Of a stretch of DNA of 64,000 bases, positions 52,580-61,757 are shown piece after piece. The position numbers were made by a program, and so were the translations under genes. The notes beneath the pieces were generated by a model that did not search any database, was not told where the DNA came from, and was given only the letters and a program-made list of their open reading frames with translations. The DNA comes from Peteryoungia aggregata LMG 23059 (GTDB lineage: Bacteria; Pseudomonadota; Alphaproteobacteria; Rhizobiales; Rhizobiaceae), in NCBI RefSeq assembly GCF_030814435.1, contig NZ_JAUSUW010000006.1, forward strand, positions 309,821-373,820. The letters run 5' to 3'. Positions within the stretch are counted from its first letter, which is position 1. Every line of letters starts with the position of its first letter.

Positions 52580-52738
52580 GTTGCCCGGATGGCGGGCCGC
52601 CTGTTCAACTTCCCCCCGCACGGCCATATGATGCGTTGCTTGCATCTCTAGAAATTCTGCAATTTCTTGTATATGATTTTCATGCATTGCTAATGATTTA
52701 CGGCTGCCTAGGCTAATCTCGTGTTGGGTGGGTGTGCG

Positions 52739-54541
52739 ATGGGTGTCATGTATCAAAGACTTGTCTGTGCATGGGTGCTTGCTTCAGGCCGTATTCCGCG
52801 TTCGTTGTCCTTCGGGACATTCCCTCCCGTCCTCCGCCTTGCGGTTCTGGTCCTTGTCGGCTCGCTTACGGCGAGCCTTGGCCATGCACAGACCCCGTCG
52901 TCTGACGAGGGACGACTTATAGAGAGCATTGATGTCGTTCTCGCCAATCCCTCTGCCGATGCGGCCGCAAACGACCGGGTCATCGATCTGATCCGGCGCA
53001 ACATCGGCCTGTTTCCGGGTGCAACTTTCAATCGTGCCGAATTGGAAATCGCGATTGCCAGGGCCAGCCGTCAGGCGCCGGTGGCGTCGGCCGAACTCGA
53101 GGTCGGTTCCGGGCGTTCGGGTGGGGTCGCCCTGACGATCAACGCGACGCTCAGCGACAGGATCCTGCGCGCGGATCGGGGATATCTGGTCAGCGGAGAC
53201 ACCAAGGATCTGCCGATCCTCTACGACAGCGAAGGCACCATTATCGTCGCCAAGCTTGAGACCCTGTCGATGCTCTATGGCAATGTCGACGCCTGGTATG
53301 GACGCCCCGACCTGTTCCTTGACGGTAACCCCCTGGCGTCCGGTGATACGGCCGGAAGCGGCGCAAGCGGCTGGGGCGAAGGCTTCATCCACACGGGGCT
53401 CTACGGGTTGACGCCTCTGAGCGACGACATCTATGCCTATGGCGGCCTGAGTGGCATCGTGAGCGGGTCGGCGGGAACCGAGTTGTTCACCGACGAAAGC
53501 CGCGCCTATTTCGGTGTCGAAGACGCCTATGTCGGTCTGGTCGGTGGTGAAACCTATGACTCGGGCGACCGTCTGGTCTGGAACGCCTCCGTCGGGCGCA
53601 AGCGCTATGCCATCGCGGACAGCATGATCATCGGCAATTCGGCCTCCAACGGTGATGAGCGAGCTGCCCTGCAGTCCAACCCGCGTTGGGCCGCCGACAT
53701 GCTGGTGCTCGGCCAGCTGCGCTACAACAACAGCCTTATCGAACTGTTCTATCTCGACCCGGACGAGCTTCCGGTGGTCGATTCCCGGACGCGCATGGTG
53801 GGTTTGAACGTCGAGACGCCGGTCGGCGCCGGATTCAAGCTTGGCGGCAGCTATATCCGGGTACTTGAGTCCGACTATTCCTACTTTGCCCAGGCAACGC
53901 CCGATCCGGCCACGGCCACGCTGAGCCGTGATGGGCTTGAGGTATTCAACGGGCGGATACGCTGGGATCAACCGAATGGCGACTTCTTCGGCAATGTGGA
54001 ATTTGCCCTGCAGCGAAACGAGAATTTCGACATGCACGCGACAGCGCTGGCGGCCGAAGTCGGTTACCAGTTCTCCGAACTCGCGTGGCAGCCCGTGGTG
54101 AGCTACCGCTACGCTCAGTTTTCGGGCGACGATCCCGACACCGCCCGGTTCGAACGCTGGGATCCGCTGCTCTCAGGCGGCAACGGCGAGCAGTGGGTGC
54201 AGGGGATCAACCATTTCAAGGTGTTCCAGGACAGCAACCTGGTCGCACACCGTCTGCAATTGCGTCTGCGGCCCAGCCCCATGGTCGAGCTGGTTCCGCA
54301 GTTCTGGATTTTCACGGCTGACAGCGCCACGAATCTGGGTGGCAACCCGGCTCTGTCATTCCTCGGCTCGACAGAGCTTGGCTACGAGGCCAACCTGACG
54401 GCCAAGTGGTTCATTTCCCCCAAGGTGATGCTGCAGGGCCATATCGCGGCGACTTTTCCTGGCGATGCGGTCAAGGAGGCGATCTCGGGTGATGCCGATA
54501 CCTGGTGGAGTGCGATGGCGTTTCTGCGCGTGGCATTCTGA
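52739..54541 (+). CDS. Outer-membrane beta-barrel protein, alginate-export/porin-like
   Basis: About 600 residues. A signal peptide with hydrophobic core LRLAVLVLVGSLTASLGHA precedes a small alpha/beta region that could be POTRA-like ('IESIDVVLANPS' to about 130). A long set of amphipathic beta strands rich in Tyr, Trp and Gly follows, ending in VAF, a C-terminal aromatic typical of outer-membrane barrels. The barrel resembles alginate-export or porin-like proteins, and the ligand is unknown. ATG 52739 or 52748 may be used. It precedes a Tat-type SDR gene by 29 bases, probably in one operon. Confidence 0.7.
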   Translation: MGVMYQRLVCAWVLASGRIPRSLSFGTFPPVLRLAVLVLVGSLTASLGHAQTPSSDEGRLIESIDVVLANPSADAAANDRVIDLIRRNIGLFPGATFNRAELEIAIARASRQAPVASAELEVGSGRSGGVALTINATLSDRILRADRGYLVSGDTKDLPILYDSEGTIIVAKLETLSMLYGNVDAWYGRPDLFLDGNPLASGDTAGSGASGWGEGFIHTGLYGLTPLSDDIYAYGGLSGIVSGSAGTELFTDESRAYFGVEDAYVGLVGGETYDSGDRLVWNASVGRKRYAIADSMIIGNSASNGDERAALQSNPRWAADMLVLGQLRYNNSLIELFYLDPDELPVVDSRTRMVGLNVETPVGAGFKLGGSYIRVLESDYSYFAQATPDPATATLSRDGLEVFNGRIRWDQPNGDFFGNVEFALQRNENFDMHATALAAEVGYQFSELAWQPVVSYRYAQFSGDDPDTARFERWDPLLSGGNGEQWVQGINHFKVFQDSNLVAHRLQLRLRPSPMVELVPQFWIFTADSATNLGGNPALSFLGSTELGYEANLTAKWFISPKVMLQGHIAATFPGDAVKEAISGDADTWWSAMAFLRVAF

Positions 54542-54570
54542 TTTGACCACTCACTGAGGAGGATACCGGA

Positions 54571-55593
54571 ATGGACAGACGTGATTTGTTGAAGGGCGTG
54601 TCGCTTGCGGCCGGTGCTGTCGCTGGGAGTGCCGTGATGGACGGCGTTGCCGGAAATACGGCCAGTGCGCAGATGGGGGGCGGCCGAGCCGACGGCAATG
54701 CCGTTGTCGGTATTACGCCCACGCCTGAAGATTTCTTCATCTCCAACCGCTTCGCGGGTCGAACCTTCATCGTGACCGGCTCGGCGCGCGGCATGGGCCA
54801 GGCAGCGGCGATCCGGCTTGCACGTGAAGGCGCCAATGTCGTCGGCGTCGACTGGATCAAGGATCTCGGAGAGGCGACGCACAATTCCATTCTGGCCGGC
54901 GGCGGCAAGAGCGCTTTCGTGTTCGGTGACGTCGGCGACCCCGCCGTCTCGGAGCAGGCCGTTGCCCAGGCCGTATCGCAGTTTGGCAAGCTCGACGGTG
55001 CTCTCAACAATGCCGGGGTGATGGACGGCGTCTATTCGGGTGATCCGATCAATTACGAGAAGCAGCGCGACCTGATCTTCGCGCCAATTCACGAGGCCGG
55101 CGACCTCTATTGGGACAATGTATTCAAGACGAACGTGACCGGCGTGTTCTACAGCATGCGGGCGCAGTTGAAGCAGCTGGTCAAGCAGAGCGCCGGCGGA
55201 GCGATCGTCAATGTGGGCTCCATCGCCGGCATGACTGGGCTATCCGGCAATCCGGCCTATGTGGCGAGCAAACATGCCGTCACCGGGTTGACCCGCAATG
55301 CGGCGATCGACTACGCGCCCTACGGCATTCGTGTGAATTCGGTCAATATGGCGGCGACCGATACGCCGATGGTGGCGCGTGCCGGCGAACTGGTGGCGCT
55401 CGCCTCGCAGGCCGCGACCGGACCGACCATGGGGCGCATCAAGATCGACAGCATCCTCGCTTATACCGACAAGAAGCATCGCCCTGCGACCGTGGGTGAG
55501 CAGGTGAGCATGATGTTGTTCCTGCTGTCTGACGAGGCGTCCAATTTTACCGGCGGCATCTACGCGACCGACGGAGGCTGGACGGCCTATTGA
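54571..55593 (+). CDS. SDR-family oxidoreductase with Tat-type signal
   Basis: A 340-residue short-chain dehydrogenase. The N-terminus [20 protein letters not shown] has RR at 3-4, a Tat-like signal. The cofactor loop is [16 protein letters not shown], catalytic Ser is in [11 protein letters not shown] and Tyr and Lys in [12 protein letters not shown]. An insertion around residues 155-180 is longer than usual. Export would be unusual for an NAD(P) enzyme. GAGGAGG lies before the ATG. It follows the outer-membrane protein gene and precedes an HdeD-like gene. Confidence 0.82.
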   Translation: MDRRDLLKGVSLAAGAVAGSAVMDGVAGNTASAQMGGGRADGNAVVGITPTPEDFFISNRFAGRTFIVTGSARGMGQAAAIRLAREGANVVGVDWIKDLGEATHNSILAGGGKSAFVFGDVGDPAVSEQAVAQAVSQFGKLDGALNNAGVMDGVYSGDPINYEKQRDLIFAPIHEAGDLYWDNVFKTNVTGVFYSMRAQLKQLVKQSAGGAIVNVGSIAGMTGLSGNPAYVASKHAVTGLTRNAAIDYAPYGIRVNSVNMAATDTPMVARAGELVALASQAATGPTMGRIKIDSILAYTDKKHRPATVGEQVSMMLFLLSDEASNFTGGIYATDGGWTAY

Positions 55594-55698
55594 ACCGACC
55601 GTTCAATGCGGCGTATCATCGGTGCAATGCCAATGATGCGCCGCCGGCCATCCTCGTCTGCATTCTGCCTGGCCGATGCCCGGCGAAAGGGGCGGTCC

Positions 55699-56280
55699 AT
55701 GACCATCTCACTCGATGCTGCAGCCCAGGTCTATCGTGAAGCGGTGCGTCAGTCCGTGCGCAAGCATGCGACGTTCCATCTCGTTGAGGCGGCACTGCTG
55801 GTGGTGACTGGCATCTTCGCGGCGTTGTTTCCGGTGGTCTCGTCCGCCGCGGCGGTTGTCACCTTCGGCTGGTTGATGGTGCTGACCGGCCTGATCCAGT
55901 GCCTCGGACTGATCAGTGCCCGCCACGCGCCGAATTTCTGGCTGCAGTTCACGTCCGCCGTGCTTGCGGTGCTGCTCGGTATCCTGCTGCTGCGCAATCT
56001 CGGCGAAGGCCTTCTGCTGCTGTCCCTGCTTATGGTCGTATTTCTGATGATCGAGGGTATTTCCAAGGTGGTCTTCGCGATGACGGTTCGCCCCCTGCCA
56101 AGCTGGACCTGGATGTTGATCAGCGGCTTCCTGTCGATCGCTTTGTCCCTGATCTTGCTGGCCTCGATGCCGGTGGCGGCACTCTGGCTCGTCGGTTTGA
56201 TTCTGGGCATCAACCTCATCGCGATCGGGCTCTCCCTTGGCGCTCTGGCCTGGGCCGTTCGCCAGAGCGCTGCTGGGTAA
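55699..56280 (+). CDS. HdeD-like membrane protein (DUF308)
   Basis: A 193-residue protein with six hydrophobic segments in three pairs, matching HdeD/DUF308. 'VTGIFAALFPVVSSAAAVVT' and 'GWLMVLTGLIQC' belong to the first repeat. In Escherichia coli HdeD takes part in acid resistance, but in rhizobia the role is unknown. The ATG at MTISLDAA is used; the frame is open 31 codons further. It converges on a BON-domain gene with only six bases between the stops. Confidence 0.78.
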   Translation: MTISLDAAAQVYREAVRQSVRKHATFHLVEAALLVVTGIFAALFPVVSSAAAVVTFGWLMVLTGLIQCLGLISARHAPNFWLQFTSAVLAVLLGILLLRNLGEGLLLLSLLMVVFLMIEGISKVVFAMTVRPLPSWTWMLISGFLSIALSLILLASMPVAALWLVGLILGINLIAIGLSLGALAWAVRQSAAG

Positions 56281-56286
56281 GGCTGC

Positions 56287-56787
56287 TCAATCGCCATCGT
56301 CGGGAATGTGACTGTCTACCCCCAGCGTCGTGACGAAGTTCTTCACCTCGCGGACACCGTTCACGGCCAGCACCTTGAGTTCGATCACCCGGCGCTCCTC
56401 GACCTTGTCGACAGCGCCGCGCAGCGTCACGACATGGCCGTCGACGTGGATGTCGAGGCCCGTCAGGACCGTGTCGTCAGAGCCTTCGAGCGCGGTTGAA
56501 ATGTCCGATTCGAGCTGGTCATCATCCTCGCGGCCCTCGGTCGTCGGGGCGTCAGGCGTCGCGAGATCCGGCTCGAAGCCTTCTCCGGTGACCGACTCGA
56601 CCCTGAAGCCCTCATTGCGCTCCCGGTCAAAGTTGGCACCCGTCTCGCCGTAGCCGCTGTTGTCAACGGGGGATGCTGTCGCACCCGGACCATCGGCATA
56701 AGGCCAGCCTTCGCCGATATTGCGCTGATCATAATCGCGATAGTCGTCTTCGCGGGAGAATTCGGTCTTGCGGTCGTCCTTGGCCAT
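56287..56787 (-). CDS. BON-domain protein
   Basis: A 166-residue hydrophilic protein. The first 90 residues are acidic and of low complexity. The C-terminal part is one BON domain (ESDISTALEGSDDTVLTGLD, then IHVDGHVVTLRGAVDKVEER), a fold linked to membrane or phospholipid binding and osmotic protection. No signal peptide is seen. GGAG precedes the ATG. Confidence 0.85.
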   Translation of the reverse strand: MAKDDRKTEFSREDDYRDYDQRNIGEGWPYADGPGATASPVDNSGYGETGANFDRERNEGFRVESVTGEGFEPDLATPDAPTTEGREDDDQLESDISTALEGSDDTVLTGLDIHVDGHVVTLRGAVDKVEERRVIELKVLAVNGVREVKNFVTTLGVDSHIPDDGD

Positions 56788-56855
56788 CGGGGGGCTCCTT
56801 CGTCACTCTGGTGACGGGATAACGCCGGGCCTTCCGCTTTGTTCGGCCGCGTCCG

Positions 56856-57350
56856 TCAGCGGGCCGTCTTTTCCCATTTCTTCAGGAGACGCTCCCGCTT
56901 CAGGCGGGACAGTTTCTGGATCCAGAAGATGCCGCCGAGCTGGTCCACCTCGTGCTGCATGCAGATGGCGGCGAAGCCCTCGAGGTCTTCCTCGACCACC
57001 GCACCCTCAAGTGTCTGGTAGCGCACGCGCACCGCTTTTGGCCGCGTGACCTCGTCCGTCATGCCTGGCATCGAGACGCTGCCCTCCGTGTGGGTCATGA
57101 CGTCGTTCGAGAACCAGAGGATCTCCGGATTGACATAGTCGTGCCGTCCGCCGAGTTCCGGCAGGTCGATGACGGTCAGCCTCTTGAGGATGCCGCAATG
57201 GGGTGCGGTAATGCCCACGCCGGGGGCGGCTTTCATGGTTTCGTAGAGATCATCGGCAAGCGTCGCGAGCTCAGGGCCGAAGTCGGTGACGGGTTCGGCC
57301 GCCGCTTTCAGGGCCGGATCGGGATAGCGTCGAATGGTCAGGCGGGTCAC
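56856..57350 (-). CDS. Peptide deformylase-like protein with degenerate active site
   Basis: A 164-residue deformylase-fold protein. Motif I reads GVGITAPHCG (about 44-53), where active enzymes have GxGLAAxQ and the Gln is replaced by His. Motif II is EGSVSMPG instead of EGCLS, so the metal-ligand Cys is Ser. Motif III is HEVDQ instead of HExDH, so one metal-ligand His is Gln. The fold is clear but removal of formyl groups is unlikely, so it may bind nascent chains or another ligand. GTG 57350 is chosen; an ATG 33 bases upstream is possible. Confidence 0.85.
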   Translation of the reverse strand: MTRLTIRRYPDPALKAAAEPVTDFGPELATLADDLYETMKAAPGVGITAPHCGILKRLTVIDLPELGGRHDYVNPEILWFSNDVMTHTEGSVSMPGMTDEVTRPKAVRVRYQTLEGAVVEEDLEGFAAICMQHEVDQLGGIFWIQKLSRLKRERLLKKWEKTAR

Positions 57351-57531
57351 GGTAAGCTCACTTCTGGCGGTGTGTCCGGGCAATCGGCTGTGGCCTGTCG
57401 GTCACGCTAGCAGGAAGCGCGGTGCTTTGCACAGCCATGCGCGTTTTTCCGCTATCTGCTTGTTGACTTGAGGGTTTTTGCGGCCATTCTCCGGGTCGTC
57501 GAGGCATGGTGCCGCAAAGCGTGAGGTTGGG

Positions 57532-58944
57532 ATGACAGAGAACGACGACGAGATTCTCGACCGCCCGGCGGCCGAAGACAAGCAGGACGACATCTATGAC
57601 GAGGAAGGCTCGGTTCGCCACGACTTCCTGACCATGGTCGGCGCCGCGATCGCCGATCGCGACGTCATTTTCCTGCGCCAATACGTCGCCAAGCTGCACG
57701 AATCGGAACTCGGTGACCTCATCGAGGCGATCCAGCCCGACCAGCGTCTGGCAATGATCCGCCTGCTCGGCGACGATTTCGACATGACGGCGCTGACGGA
57801 AGTCGACGAAGCGATCCGCATGCAGATCGTCGACCAGATGCCGAATGCGCAGATCGCCGCTGCTATCGGCGAGCTCGATTCGGACGACGCCGTTTACATT
57901 CTCGAAGACCTCGACGACGAGGACCGCGAGGAGATCCTCGCGCAGCTGCCGTTTACCGAGCGGGTTCGCCTGCGCCGCGCGCTCGATTACCCGGAAAGCT
58001 CGGCCGGTCGCCGCATGCAGACGGAATTCGTCGCGGTGCCGCCCTTCTGGACGGTCGGCCAGACGATCGACTACATGCGCGACGAGGAAGACCTGCCGGA
58101 GAGCTTTACCCAGATCTTCGTCATCGACCCGACCTTCAAGCTGCTCGGCGCGGTCAATCTCGATGCCATCCTGCGCACCAAGCGCCAGGTGAAGATCGAA
58201 ACCATCATGCATGCGACCAACCACCCGATCCCGGCCGAAATGGACCAGGAAGAGGCGGCGCAGGTCTTCGAGCAATACGACCTTCTGTCGGCGGCCGTCG
58301 TCGACGAGAACGAGCGGCTTGTCGGCGTGCTGACCATCGACGACGTGGTCGACGTCATCCAGGAAGAGGCGGAGGAGGACTTGCTGCGCCTCGGCGGCGT
58401 CGGCGACGAAGAACTCTCCGACAGCATTGGCGAGACCTCCCGCTCGCGCGTGCCATGGCTTGCGGTCAATCTGGTCACCGCCTTCATGGCCGCCTCGGTG
58501 ATCTCGCTGTTCGAGGCGACGATCCAGCAGATCGTGGCGCTCGCTGTGCTGATGCCGATCGTGGCGGGCATGGGCGGTAATGCCGGCTCTCAGACCATGA
58601 CCGTGACGGTCCGCGCGCTCGCCACCCGCAATCTCGACATCCACAATGCCTTCCGCGTCGTGCGCCGCGAGGCAGGCGTCGGGCTTCTCAACGGGGTGAT
58701 CTTCGGTCTTCTGATCGGGGCCGTGGCCGGCTTCTGGTTCCAGGATGTCAATATCGGCGGCATCATCGCGACCGCGATGCTGATCAACATGATGGCTGCT
58801 GCCATCGCCGGTATCCTCATTCCGCTCGCGCTCGACCGATTCGGTGCGGACCCTGCGGTCGCGTCTGCGGTCTTCGTCACCACAGTCACCGACATCACCG
58901 GCTTCTTTGCCTTTCTCGGCCTTGCCACCTGGTGGTTCATGTGA
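57532..58944 (+). CDS. mgtE: Magnesium transporter MgtE
   Basis: A 470-residue Mg2+ channel. The N-terminal MgtE_N helical domain (about 20-150) is rich in acid residues, two CBS domains follow (about 155-285, with 'VVDENERLVGVLTIDDVVDV'), and five hydrophobic segments from about 305 form the pore ('MPIVAGMGGNAGSQTMTVTV'). The start ATG at MTENDDEIL follows GTGAGG; the frame extends 18 codons further without conservation. Gating by the cytoplasmic Mg2+ sensor is known for this family. Confidence 0.95.
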   Translation: MTENDDEILDRPAAEDKQDDIYDEEGSVRHDFLTMVGAAIADRDVIFLRQYVAKLHESELGDLIEAIQPDQRLAMIRLLGDDFDMTALTEVDEAIRMQIVDQMPNAQIAAAIGELDSDDAVYILEDLDDEDREEILAQLPFTERVRLRRALDYPESSAGRRMQTEFVAVPPFWTVGQTIDYMRDEEDLPESFTQIFVIDPTFKLLGAVNLDAILRTKRQVKIETIMHATNHPIPAEMDQEEAAQVFEQYDLLSAAVVDENERLVGVLTIDDVVDVIQEEAEEDLLRLGGVGDEELSDSIGETSRSRVPWLAVNLVTAFMAASVISLFEATIQQIVALAVLMPIVAGMGGNAGSQTMTVTVRALATRNLDIHNAFRVVRREAGVGLLNGVIFGLLIGAVAGFWFQDVNIGGIIATAMLINMMAAAIAGILIPLALDRFGADPAVASAVFVTTVTDITGFFAFLGLATWWFM

Positions 58945-59004
58945 TGCAGGGCACAGCCCGCGCGCCCTCAAGGGCTGCGTTATAGGCGAATGGCTGGGCG
59001 AAAA

Positions 59005-59033
59005 ATTGACTTGTACGTAAAAGTCAATATCAT
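59005..59033 (+). promoter_or_regulatory. Inverted repeat operator overlapping the MerR-gene promoter
   Basis: ATTGACTT (59005-59012) and AAGTCAAT (59021-59028) are perfect inverted repeats with an eight-base spacer. TTGACT doubles as a -35 box, and TATCAT (59028-59033), 16 bases downstream, as a -10 box. The MerR-family gene starts 20 bases later. Position and symmetry suggest self-regulation. Confidence 0.6.
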
Positions 59034-59053
59034 GGTCTCCAGTACAGGATCGG

Positions 59054-59446
59054 ATGACCGTGAAGAAATACTATAGCATAACAGAGCTCACGCGTGAATT
59101 CGGTGTTTCGACGCGCACCCTGCGGTTTTACGAGGACGAGGGCCTGCTGCATCCGGAACGTCGCGGTCGCACGCGCCTCTACCGTGCCGCTGACCGTCGT
59201 TTTCTGCAGGAAATCCTGCGCGGTCGCCGCATCGGCTTCACAATCGCCGAAATCCGCGAAATCGTTCACGTCTACAAGGAGCCGCCGGGCGAGATCGGCC
59301 AGCTCAAGCTGATGATGAAGAAGATCGACGAGAAGCGCGACGAGCTTCGCCAGAAGCGCCGCGACATCGACGAGACCCTGTCGGAACTCGATCAGGCCGA
59401 AGAAGCCTGCCTCACGCGCTTGGTGGAAATCGGCGTCGGCACCTGA
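59054..59446 (+). CDS. MerR-family transcriptional regulator, LiuR-like
   Basis: A 130-residue MerR protein. The winged helix is YYSITELTREFGVSTRTLRF then YEDEGLLHPERRGRTRLY, and a coiled-coil dimer helix runs about residues 80-120. There are no clustered Cys for metal binding. The arrangement resembles LiuR, the regulator of branched-chain amino acid and fatty acyl-CoA breakdown, but no acyl-CoA genes lie nearby, so the target is uncertain. A palindrome in its own promoter suggests autoregulation. Confidence 0.85.
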   Translation: MTVKKYYSITELTREFGVSTRTLRFYEDEGLLHPERRGRTRLYRAADRRFLQEILRGRRIGFTIAEIREIVHVYKEPPGEIGQLKLMMKKIDEKRDELRQKRRDIDETLSELDQAEEACLTRLVEIGVGT

Positions 59447-59486
59447 TTTGCCCGGCTGCCGTTTCCTGCAGTGATCGCGGTGCGGA

Positions 59487-59963
59487 TCAGATCCAGCGCC
59501 GGGTACGCTTGCAATAGCGCTCGTAATCGAATCCGAAACGTGCCTCCAGATGGCGCTCTTCGCTGGGAATGGCGACCAGTCGGGTTGCCGTGACCGAGAT
59601 TAGCGCTGCGAGGAAGAACCAGCTGTTGCCGGAGATCAGGCCGAGGGCCACGGTGAACAGCGTATAGGCGAGATAGATCGGATTGCGGCTGAACCGGAAG
59701 GGGCCGCAGGTCACCAGATGGCGGGCGCAGGCGCTGTCAATGACCGGTGTCTGTCGCTCCATCAGGGTCCGGACCGCCCAGATGTCGAGTGTCACGGCAA
59801 GGAGGCCGATCGCCAGCCCGGCTGCAGGCATCATCATGGGATGCGGCGAGGGGATCGGCGCAAGCGCCGCGATCCGTCCGGCCAGCATGGCGGCGGCGAT
59901 GCCTGTCAGATAGAGCATCGGTGGCCAGGGATATCTCAGTGGCTTCGCACGGTAGGCATTCAT
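59487..59963 (-). CDS. Isoprenylcysteine carboxylmethyltransferase-family protein
   Basis: A 158-residue membrane methyltransferase of the ICMT/PEMT fold, with four hydrophobic segments. 'GPFRFSRNPIYLAYTL' and the C-terminal 'EERHLEARFGFDYERYCKRTRRWI' (given as its first half EERHLEARFGFDYERYC) are the SAM-binding signature. Bacterial members have unknown lipid or small-molecule substrates. It lies 14 bases after the end of the upstream minus-strand gene. Confidence 0.88.
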   Translation of the reverse strand: MNAYRAKPLRYPWPPMLYLTGIAAAMLAGRIAALAPIPSPHPMMMPAAGLAIGLLAVTLDIWAVRTLMERQTPVIDSACARHLVTCGPFRFSRNPIYLAYTLFTVALGLISGNSWFFLAALISVTATRLVAIPSEERHLEARFGFDYERYCKRTRRWI

Positions 59964-59976
59964 GACGAACTCCCCC

Positions 59977-60951
59977 TTACGGCGCTGACTGACTCCTCAA
60001 CGTGCACTCTTCGGCCAGCGTCTGGATACGCTGATCCTGATCGGCCAGGATTGCGCCAGACTGGAGAGGCGCAAGCAGGCCTTCCGATTGCAGGCGCTCG
60101 AGCGTGCAGGCGCAGAAGCGCTGGCAAAGCGCGATCTCGTTACCCTGTTCGACGCAACTCGCCTTGCAACTGCCGACATAGCCGGTGACGGGATCGATGG
60201 CCGGTGGTGGCACCACGAGACTCACCAGATAGAGACCAGCGATGAGGACCGGCTGATGCAGAAGGTAGACCGTCAGCGAATGCCGCCCACCCCAGCGCAG
60301 CCATGTGGGTCCGGCTGGCAATCTTTCCAGCAGCGCCAGTCTGTTGCTGTCGACCATGAATCGGGCAAGGGCGATGCCCGCCAGCAGGGCGCCGATCCAC
60401 GGCAGGAGGGGGACGTAGTCGTTTGAGCGCGGCAGGGTCTCGGACAGGCCCAGGAACCAAAGATACGGCGTATCGAAGATGGGCGACCGCAGCAGCTCAG
60501 GCAGGGCGATGGCAACGCCGGCCAGAAGCATCGTCAGGAGTGGCGGTGTCTTGACGAAGAATAGGCCGATGACGCTCGAAAGCGCGATCGCGTGCAGGAT
60601 GCCGAAGAAGATCCAGCTATCGTGCGTAAACCAGTAGGTGGCGGCCGAAATCGCTGCGGCAGCGATCAGGATCATGCCGAGGCGGCGCAGGAAGGGGCGG
60701 ATCCGGAGTTCCGGGTGGTGGGCGAGCACGAGGCTGAAGCCAGCCAGGAAGAGGAAGCTCGAGGCGATCATGCGGGCATAGAGCCGCAGGAACCCTTCCG
60801 TTGAGGTGCCGGGCGCCAGATAGCCAAAGAATTCCAGGTCCCAGCTGAAATGATAGGTAGCCATGGCGATCAGGGCCAAACCGCGCAGGGCATCGAGCGA
60901 GGGCAGGCGGGGACGGCCGGATATGGATTGGGGGGCGGAGTTGTCTGCCAC
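59977..60951 (-). CDS. DUF1624 / heparan-alpha-glucosaminide acetyltransferase-like membrane protein
   Basis: A 324-residue protein with about nine hydrophobic segments. 'SLDALRGLALIAMATYHFSWD' (first part SLDALRGLALIAMATYHF) is the signature of DUF1624, a membrane acyltransferase-like family. After the last span a tail of about 70 residues holds five Cys (CKASC, then CQRFCAC), an unusual addition. GTG 60951, with GAAGGAAG upstream, is preferred over ATG 60981. The substrate is unknown. Confidence 0.8.
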   Translation of the reverse strand: MADNSAPQSISGRPRLPSLDALRGLALIAMATYHFSWDLEFFGYLAPGTSTEGFLRLYARMIASSFLFLAGFSLVLAHHPELRIRPFLRRLGMILIAAAAISAATYWFTHDSWIFFGILHAIALSSVIGLFFVKTPPLLTMLLAGVAIALPELLRSPIFDTPYLWFLGLSETLPRSNDYVPLLPWIGALLAGIALARFMVDSNRLALLERLPAGPTWLRWGGRHSLTVYLLHQPVLIAGLYLVSLVVPPPAIDPVTGYVGSCKASCVEQGNEIALCQRFCACTLERLQSEGLLAPLQSGAILADQDQRIQTLAEECTLRSQSAP

Positions 60952-61064
60952 GCAGTCTTCCTTCAGGTCTCGATTCGGCACGGGTTGCCGGATACCCGTC
61001 GCACCGTTTCGCCGGTCGTGTCCAAAGACGGCAAATTCATGGCCCCGAACGCGCGTTCCTGGTT

Positions 61065-61757
61065 TCAGTTACCGTTGTTCGTCAGCAGAGCAAGGCGGGC
61101 CTCCGAGAAAAACTGGCGGCGCAGCAGGACGATGAACACGAGGATCGTGGCCAGCATGAAAACCCAGGGGCTGACAAACCAGCCGAGATAGCCGATCGAG
61201 TAGAAGATCGCGCGCAGGCCCATGTTGAAGTGGCTTGCGGCGATGATGTTCATCCGGATCGTCCGTTCGGCGGCTTCCATGGCGCGTTTGGGATCCTGCT
61301 TGGCCTCCTCTGCCATCGGGATCGTGCCGAAGAGGATGGTGCAATAGTTGAACAGGCGATAGGACCAGCCAAACTTGAAGAAGGAATAGGCAAAGAGCGC
61401 GATCAGGCCGCAGACCTTGAGTTCGAACGTCGCGCGACCGCCCTGGACGATGAACGGGATGTCCTTGAGGATCGCGTCGACCTGTTCGGTCGCGCCGAGG
61501 AGGGCAAAGCAGCCGCCGATGGCGAAGATCGTCGTCGAGGCGAAGAAGGCTGTGCCGTTCTGCAGTCCGCCCATGATCTGGGTGTCGATCATCTTCAGAT
61601 CGCGGTTCATCGAGTTCAGGATCCATTCGCGCCGTCGCTCGGCCATGGCCTTGGTGAGGCTGGTGCGCGACAGGATCTGCTGGTCTCCGGTGATCCGGGC
61701 ATAGGCGAGCCAGAGCAGCACAAAAAGCACCATGGCGCTGTAGTCGATGATGGTCAT
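61065..61757 (-). CDS. DUF599 membrane protein
   Basis: A 230-residue protein with four to five hydrophobic segments. 'SRTSLTKAMAERRREWILNS' and 'DTQIMGGLQNGTAFFASTTI' are typical of DUF599. Function is unknown. I use ATG 61757 (MTIIDYSAM), with GGGGA about ten bases upstream; starts 36 and 60 bases further upstream are possible. Confidence 0.8.
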   Translation of the reverse strand: MTIIDYSAMVLFVLLWLAYARITGDQQILSRTSLTKAMAERRREWILNSMNRDLKMIDTQIMGGLQNGTAFFASTTIFAIGGCFALLGATEQVDAILKDIPFIVQGGRATFELKVCGLIALFAYSFFKFGWSYRLFNYCTILFGTIPMAEEAKQDPKRAMEAAERTIRMNIIAASHFNMGLRAIFYSIGYLGWFVSPWVFMLATILVFIVLLRRQFFSEARLALLTNNGN

